Shown here piece after piece: positions 60,130-64,000 of a DNA stretch of 64,000 nucleotides (its first letter is position 1; the number at the start of each line of letters is the position of its first letter). Where the stretch lies: positions 62,001 through 126,000 of the forward strand of contig NZ_NFKA01000006.1 in assembly GCF_002160145.1 (NCBI RefSeq), written 5' to 3'. The translations under genes and the position numbers were made by a program. This stretch comes from Gemmiger sp. An194. Lineage in GTDB: Bacteria > Bacillota > Clostridia > Oscillospirales > Ruminococcaceae. The notes under the pieces are model-generated. The model was given only the letters and a program-made list of their open reading frames with translations. It did not search any database and was not told where the DNA came from.

Positions 60130-61173
60130 TTAAACGGTCTCGATGTAGGCGTTCAGCAGATGGAAGGTGGCCATCATGCCCTTCACGTGGCTGCGCTCGT
60201 AGCCGTGGGAGGCGTACACGCCCGCTCCGATCAGGCCGTGGCGCAGATCCGCGCCCGCCCGCAGAGTGGCTTCCACATCCGAGCCGTAGTGGGGGTACAC
60301 ATCCACCGCGTAGTCCACACCGGCGGCCTTGGCCGCTGCCACCAGACCGCTCACCACATCGTAGTGGTAGGGACCGCCGCTGTCCTTGGCGCAGATGGAC
60401 ACCTGATGCTCCTTGCAGGCCAGGCCCTCGCCCACGCAGCCCATGTCCACGCTGATGGCCTCGCCCACGCCTTCTGGCACCGAGGCGGAGCCGCCGTGGC
60501 CCACCTCCTCAAACACGGTGATGTGCTGCCACACCGCCCGCCGGGTGGTCTTGCCGCTCTCCTTCAGGGCACGGGCATAGCCCAGCAGGATGGCCACGCT
60601 CAGCTTGTCGTCCAGAAAACGGCTCTTGATGTAGCCGCTCTCGGTAACGGTGGTGCGGGGGTCAAAGCAGACGATGTCGCCGTTTTCGATGCCCAGTGCG
60701 TGGACCTCGGCCTCGGAGAAGACCATCTCGTCCAGCAGAACCTCCATGGTATCCCAGCTGCGCTCGGTCTTGGAGTAGTCGCCGTTCACATGCACCGAGG
60801 CATCGGTGAGCTGGCACACGCCGGTGTAGACCTTTCCGTCCCGGGTGTAGATGCGCACGTTCTCGGCCTCGGCGTTGTTGGGGTTCATGCCGCCCAGAGC
60901 GGTAAGCCGCAGCCGGCCGTTGGCCTTCACGCCGCACACCATGCCGCCCAGAGTGTCCAGATGAGCCTCCTGCAGGATGCCGTCGCCGGGCATGGAACCG
61001 TCGCCCGCGCTCAGCTGCACCAGCACGCCGCCCTTGCGGGTGACCTGGGGCTCATAGCCCAGGGCCTTGTATTCCTTCACCAGATAATCCACCGCGTTTT
61101 TGGTAAAACCGCTGGGGCTGTCGATGGCCAGCACCGCTTTTACCTGCTGCAACATATATTCCTGATCGTTCAT
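60130..61173 (-). CDS. M42 family metallopeptidase
   Basis: A 347-residue dizinc aminopeptidase-like protein. The metal ligands are suggested by QEAHLDTLGG (His near 70), SRFLDDKLSVAIL (Asp near 187) and FEEVGHGG (catalytic Glu-Glu near 220), with YPHYGSDVEA and the late GYERSH. The common EEVGLRG is EEVGHGG here. M42 enzymes usually form tetrahedral shells that trim peptides. Related members include glucanases by annotation only. It is downstream of nadE on the same strand with a 25-bp gap. Confidence 0.9.
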   Translation of the reverse strand: MNDQEYMLQQVKAVLAIDSPSGFTKNAVDYLVKEYKALGYEPQVTRKGGVLVQLSAGDGSMPGDGILQEAHLDTLGGMVCGVKANGRLRLTALGGMNPNNAEAENVRIYTRDGKVYTGVCQLTDASVHVNGDYSKTERSWDTMEVLLDEMVFSEAEVHALGIENGDIVCFDPRTTVTESGYIKSRFLDDKLSVAILLGYARALKESGKTTRRAVWQHITVFEEVGHGGSASVPEGVGEAISVDMGCVGEGLACKEHQVSICAKDSGGPYHYDVVSGLVAAAKAAGVDYAVDVYPHYGSDVEATLRAGADLRHGLIGAGVYASHGYERSHVKGMMATFHLLNAYIETV

Positions 61174-61197
61174 CTTGTTTTCCCTCCCGATAATCAG

Positions 61198-63120
61198 TTA
61201 CAAAGTATTTTCCAGCTCCTCCACCTGAGCCAGCCAGAGGGCGGCACAGGCGTCGCTGGGCATCCGCCAGTCGCCCCGGGGCGACAGGGTCACGGTGCCC
61301 ACCTTGGGGCCGTCCGGCAGGCAGCTGCGCTTGAACTGCTGGGCGAAGAAGCGCCGGTAGAAGTTACGCAGCCACTGCACCAGCACCGCATCCTCATAGA
61401 CCCCGGCAAAGGCCCGCTGGGCCAGCCAGAAGATCTTTTTGGGCGCAAAGCCCCAGCGGATGGCGTAGTACAAAAAGAAGTCATGCAGCTCGTAGGGGCC
61501 CACGATGGCCTCGGTCTGCTGGGCGATCTCGCCGTTCTCCTTGGCGGGCAGCAGCTCGGGGCTGACCGGGGTGTCCAGAATGTCCTGCAGCACCTCCCGC
61601 AGGGCGGGCTCGCTGTTGGCGGCCACGGTGGCCACGATATGCCGCACCAGCGTCTTGGGCACCGAGCCGTTCACGCCGTACATGCTCATGTGGTCGCCGT
61701 TGTAGGTGGCCCAGCCCAAGGCCAGCTCGCTCAGGTCGCCGGTGCCGATCACCAAGCCGCCCATCCGGTTGGCCAGGTTCATCAGCACCAGGGTGCGCAC
61801 CCGGGCCTGGGTGTTTTCATAGGTCACATCCAGCACCGACTCGTCGTGGCCGATGTCCGCAAAGTTGCTGCGCACCGTGTCCGCAATGTTCACCTGACGC
61901 AGGCTCACGCCCAGCGCCTCGCACAGCTTTTCCGCGTTGGACTTGGTGCGCTGGGTGGTGCCGAAGCAGGGCATGGTCACCGCGATCACGTCCTTGAGGG
62001 GCTTGTCCATCAGGCGGAAGGCCCGGGTCACCACCAGCAGCGCCAGGGTGCTGTCCAGACCGCCGGAAATGCCGATCACCGCGGTGGCGGCGTGGGTGTG
62101 CTCCATCCGCTTGCGCAGGCCCTGGGCCTGCATCTCCAGAATAGCCTCGCAGCGGCGCATACGCTCGCTCTCGCCCGCGGGCACAAAGGGAGCCGGGTCC
62201 ACCGGGCGCACCGGCTGCCAGTCGGCGCAGGCCTCCGCCAGCTGCACGGTGGTGTAGCCCTCGTCGTTCACCGCCGCAAAGCTGGTGTTTTTCAGCCGCT
62301 CGCCCGCCAGCTTCTCCAGGTCCACCTCGCTGGCGATCATGCCGCTGCCGAACAGCTCGGTCTGGGCCAGAATGGCTCCATTCTCGCAGATCAGGTCATG
62401 CCCGGCGAACACCAGGTCGGTGGTGGATTCGCCCCGGCCCGCGTCCGCGTACAGATAGCCGCACAGCAGCCGGGCGGACTGGCCCGCGATCAGCTGACGG
62501 CGGTATTCCGCCTTGCCCACCACCTCGTCGCTGGCGGACAGATTCAGAATCAAAGTCGCCCCGGCCATGGCGTGGCCCACGCTGGGGGGCAGCGGCGCCC
62601 ACACGTCCTCGCAGATCTCCACCGCGATTTTAAAGCAGTCCGCCTTGGGGTGGCAGAACAGAAGCTTTGTGCCGAACAGCACGGTCTGGCCCAGAAGCTG
62701 CAGCGTGAAGGTCCCGGCGGGGGCGGCGGTGAAGCGGCGGCCCTCGTAGAACTCATTGTAGCTGGGCAGATGGGTCTTGGGCACAAGGCCCAGCAGCCGC
62801 CCGCTCTGGCAGACGGCGGCGCAGTTGTACAGCTTGCCCCGCACCGCCAGCGGCAGGCCCGCCACGAACACCACCGAGGTGTGTGCGGTGGCCTTCAGCA
62901 CCGTGTCCAGCGCGTCCAGCGCGCCCTGCTGCAGCACCGGCTGGAAAAACAGATCCTCACAGGTGTAGCCGGTGAGGCCCAGCTCCGGCAGGCACAGCAC
63001 CTCCACTCCCTGCCCGGCGGCCTCCTCCACCGCCCGGATGGTCTGGGCGGCATTGTAGGCGCAGTCCGCCACCCGGATGTCCGGCGTGGCACAGGCGGTT
63101 TTGACAAACCCGTATCGCAT
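61198..63120 (-). CDS. nadE: NAD+ synthase, glutamine-hydrolysing
   Basis: A 640-residue two-domain enzyme that amidates nicotinic acid adenine dinucleotide. The N-terminal nitrilase-type glutaminase has Glu in [15 protein letters not shown], Lys in [13 protein letters not shown] and the nucleophile Cys in [11 protein letters not shown]. The synthetase domain has the PP-loop [14 protein letters not shown] near 355. Ammonia passes between the sites. The window also encodes a sirtuin and NADHX dehydratase, so three NAD-related genes lie in it, though far apart. Confidence 0.96.
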   Translation of the reverse strand: MRYGFVKTACATPDIRVADCAYNAAQTIRAVEEAAGQGVEVLCLPELGLTGYTCEDLFFQPVLQQGALDALDTVLKATAHTSVVFVAGLPLAVRGKLYNCAAVCQSGRLLGLVPKTHLPSYNEFYEGRRFTAAPAGTFTLQLLGQTVLFGTKLLFCHPKADCFKIAVEICEDVWAPLPPSVGHAMAGATLILNLSASDEVVGKAEYRRQLIAGQSARLLCGYLYADAGRGESTTDLVFAGHDLICENGAILAQTELFGSGMIASEVDLEKLAGERLKNTSFAAVNDEGYTTVQLAEACADWQPVRPVDPAPFVPAGESERMRRCEAILEMQAQGLRKRMEHTHAATAVIGISGGLDSTLALLVVTRAFRLMDKPLKDVIAVTMPCFGTTQRTKSNAEKLCEALGVSLRQVNIADTVRSNFADIGHDESVLDVTYENTQARVRTLVLMNLANRMGGLVIGTGDLSELALGWATYNGDHMSMYGVNGSVPKTLVRHIVATVAANSEPALREVLQDILDTPVSPELLPAKENGEIAQQTEAIVGPYELHDFFLYYAIRWGFAPKKIFWLAQRAFAGVYEDAVLVQWLRNFYRRFFAQQFKRSCLPDGPKVGTVTLSPRGDWRMPSDACAALWLAQVEELENTL

Positions 63121-63164
63121 GGTGTGATCCTCTCCTCATCCCATTGTTTTAAAAATTCTTTTGT

Positions 63165-63236
63165 AAGTATAGCACATTTCGGCCCGGTTTTGAATGCGCC
63201 CGCCTCTGGCCTTTTGGGCAAATCTGTGCTATACTT
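63165..63236. promoter_or_regulatory. Mirror-image divergent promoters of nadE and the YbaK gene
   Basis: A perfect 12-bp inverted repeat (AAGTATAGCACA at 63165-63176 and TGTGCTATACTT at 63225-63236) holds the -10 element TATACT of each divergent gene. The arms are 48 bp apart. -35 elements are weak. Confidence 0.6.
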
Positions 63237-63280
63237 TATTTCACTATCTCACAAAAGCAAGCAAAAGGAGCGATGGCACA

Positions 63281-63760
63281 ATGTCGATGCAAGCGGCCAG
63301 GGACTACCTGGCGAAATTCGGTCTGGAGGGACGCATCCGGGAATTTTCGGTATCCAGCGCCACGGTGGAGCTGGCGGCGGTGGCCGTGGGCTGCGAGCCC
63401 GCCCGCATCGCCAAGAGTCTTTCCTTTCTGGTGGAGGACAAGCCCATTCTGATTCTGGCAGCGGGGGATGCCAAGGTGGACAACCCCCGCTACAAGGCCC
63501 GATTCGGCACCAAGGCAAAGATGATCCCCGCCGACCAGGTGGAGGCGCTCATCGGCCACGGGGTGGGCGGGGTCTGCCCCTTCGGCACAAAGCCCGGCGT
63601 GACGGTGTATCTGGACGAATCCCTGCGCCGGTTTGATGTGGTCTACCCGGCGGCGGGCACCGCGGCCAGCGCGGTGGAACTGAACCTGGCCGAGCTGGAA
63701 CAGACCAGCGGCGCCTCCGGCTGGGTGGATGTGTGCAAGGGCTGGCGGCCAGAGGAATAA
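63281..63760 (+). CDS. YbaK/EbsC family aminoacyl-tRNA deacylase
   Basis: A 159-residue protein of the YbaK fold, which clears mischarged tRNA such as Cys-tRNA-Pro. AKSLSFLVEDKPILILAAGD (the catalytic Lys region), ADQVEALIGHGVGGVCPFG and VYLDESLRRFD are typical. GGAG lies ten bases before the ATG at 63281. It is divergent from nadE and ends at a terminator. Confidence 0.92.
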   Translation: MSMQAARDYLAKFGLEGRIREFSVSSATVELAAVAVGCEPARIAKSLSFLVEDKPILILAAGDAKVDNPRYKARFGTKAKMIPADQVEALIGHGVGGVCPFGTKPGVTVYLDESLRRFDVVYPAAGTAASAVELNLAELEQTSGASGWVDVCKGWRPEE

Positions 63761-63769
63761 CGCCAAAAC

Positions 63770-63801
63770 AAAAAGGCTGCCCGGGCGGGCAGCCTTTTTT
63801 C
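63770..63801. terminator. Bidirectional terminator after the YbaK gene
   Basis: Stem AAAAAGGCTGCCC/GGGCAGCCTTTTT with a short loop, between convergent genes. Confidence 0.9.
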
Positions 63802-63811
63802 GTATACAAAA

Positions 63812-63997
63812 TCAGCCGGCGGTGAAGTAGCCCTTTTCGCAGAGCACCTCCAAAAAGAAGTTCACCGCTTCATCGTCGAACAGGTCGGCGTAGTCGTTTT
63901 TGGACGCCACCGCCTCCGGCGACAGGTCCAAACGGCCCTTGGCGGCCAGCCGGTCAAAGGCCTCGCTCACCGCGCCCCGGCGTGCCTGCTCGGCCAT
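63812..63997 (-). CDS. Hypothetical protein, possibly truncated by the window end
   Basis: 61 residues are visible, with an acidic, helical look (ASKNDYADLFDDEAVNFFLEV). The ATG at 63997 is three bases from the window edge and has no visible ribosome-binding site, so the frame may continue upstream and these residues may be the C-terminus of a longer protein. I recognise no family. Confidence 0.5.
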   Translation of the reverse strand: MAEQARRGAVSEAFDRLAAKGRLDLSPEAVASKNDYADLFDDEAVNFFLEVLCEKGYFTAG

Positions 63998-64000
63998 GGC

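Noticed and set aside
60160-63636. Open frame of 1158 codons on the plus strand
   Set aside because: It lies antisense to the M42 peptidase and nadE, has a His/Gly/Val-rich composition typical of antisense frames in GC-rich genes, and matches no family.

Overview
The window is GC-rich, densely packed chromosomal DNA with short intergenic gaps, mostly ATG starts and AGGAGG-type ribosome-binding sites. The gene set points to an anaerobic gut Clostridia lineage: sigma-54, a Coat F family protein, a flavin reductase/rubredoxin electron carrier, an old-yellow-enzyme reductase with an iron-sulfur cluster, and DUF523 and DUF1622 proteins. Oscillospiraceae of the Faecalibacterium/Gemmiger/Subdoligranulum type fit best, but that placement is inferred from gene content and codon style, not from a marker gene.

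Layout. 0-11 kb: a sirtuin, NAD(P)HX dehydratase, an AraC regulator, a large flavin/Fe-S ene-reductase, an MFS exporter and several small regulators and membrane proteins. 11-15.3 kb: dTDP-rhamnose genes rfbB, rfbD and rfbA and a glycosyltransferase, with a 0.5-kb block of structured repeats between rfbA and the glycosyltransferase; rfbC is absent. 15.4-18.4 kb: a BmpA/TrpX-type ABC importer. 18.6-20.5 kb: an ECF sigma factor with a membrane-anchored partner, and an orphan LytTR regulator. 20.7-24.2 kb: a three-subunit molybdenum hydroxylase. 24.3-24.9 kb: a MITE-like repeat and a four-tRNA operon (Pro-Gly-Val-Phe). 25-33 kb: DUF1622, DUF523, thioredoxin/thioredoxin reductase, a Coat F protein, rpoN, a PTS-type membrane protein, an HD hydrolase, and an Hpt protein with an HD-GYP response regulator. 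33-48 kb: a giant FtsX-type permease with its ATPase, a BTAD regulator, a PadR/DUF1700/DUF4097 operon, GtrA, cyclophilin, a cytidylate-kinase-like protein, a degenerate C39-like protein, a DUF1266-DUF2185 protein, a MATE pump and a flavin reductase carrying three rubredoxin-like domains.

The region 48.15-51.23 kb is clearly foreign. It is AT-richer, bounded by inverted repeats of about 42 bp, and holds a frameshifted tnpV remnant, a zinc-ribbon protein and a three-gene operon: a MarR regulator and two different radical SAM proteins. This is the radical SAM mobile pair, a recurrent but functionally uncharacterised mobile cargo, and it is the most interesting system here.

51.3-55.7 kb is the pstSCAB-phoU phosphate operon, interrupted between pstS and pstC by a second copy of the MITE-like repeat. 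56-64 kb holds a branched-chain aminotransferase, a lysine-riboswitch-controlled amino-acid ABC transporter (fused binding protein/permease plus ATPase), an M42 peptidase, glutamine-dependent NAD synthetase and a YbaK-type deacylase.
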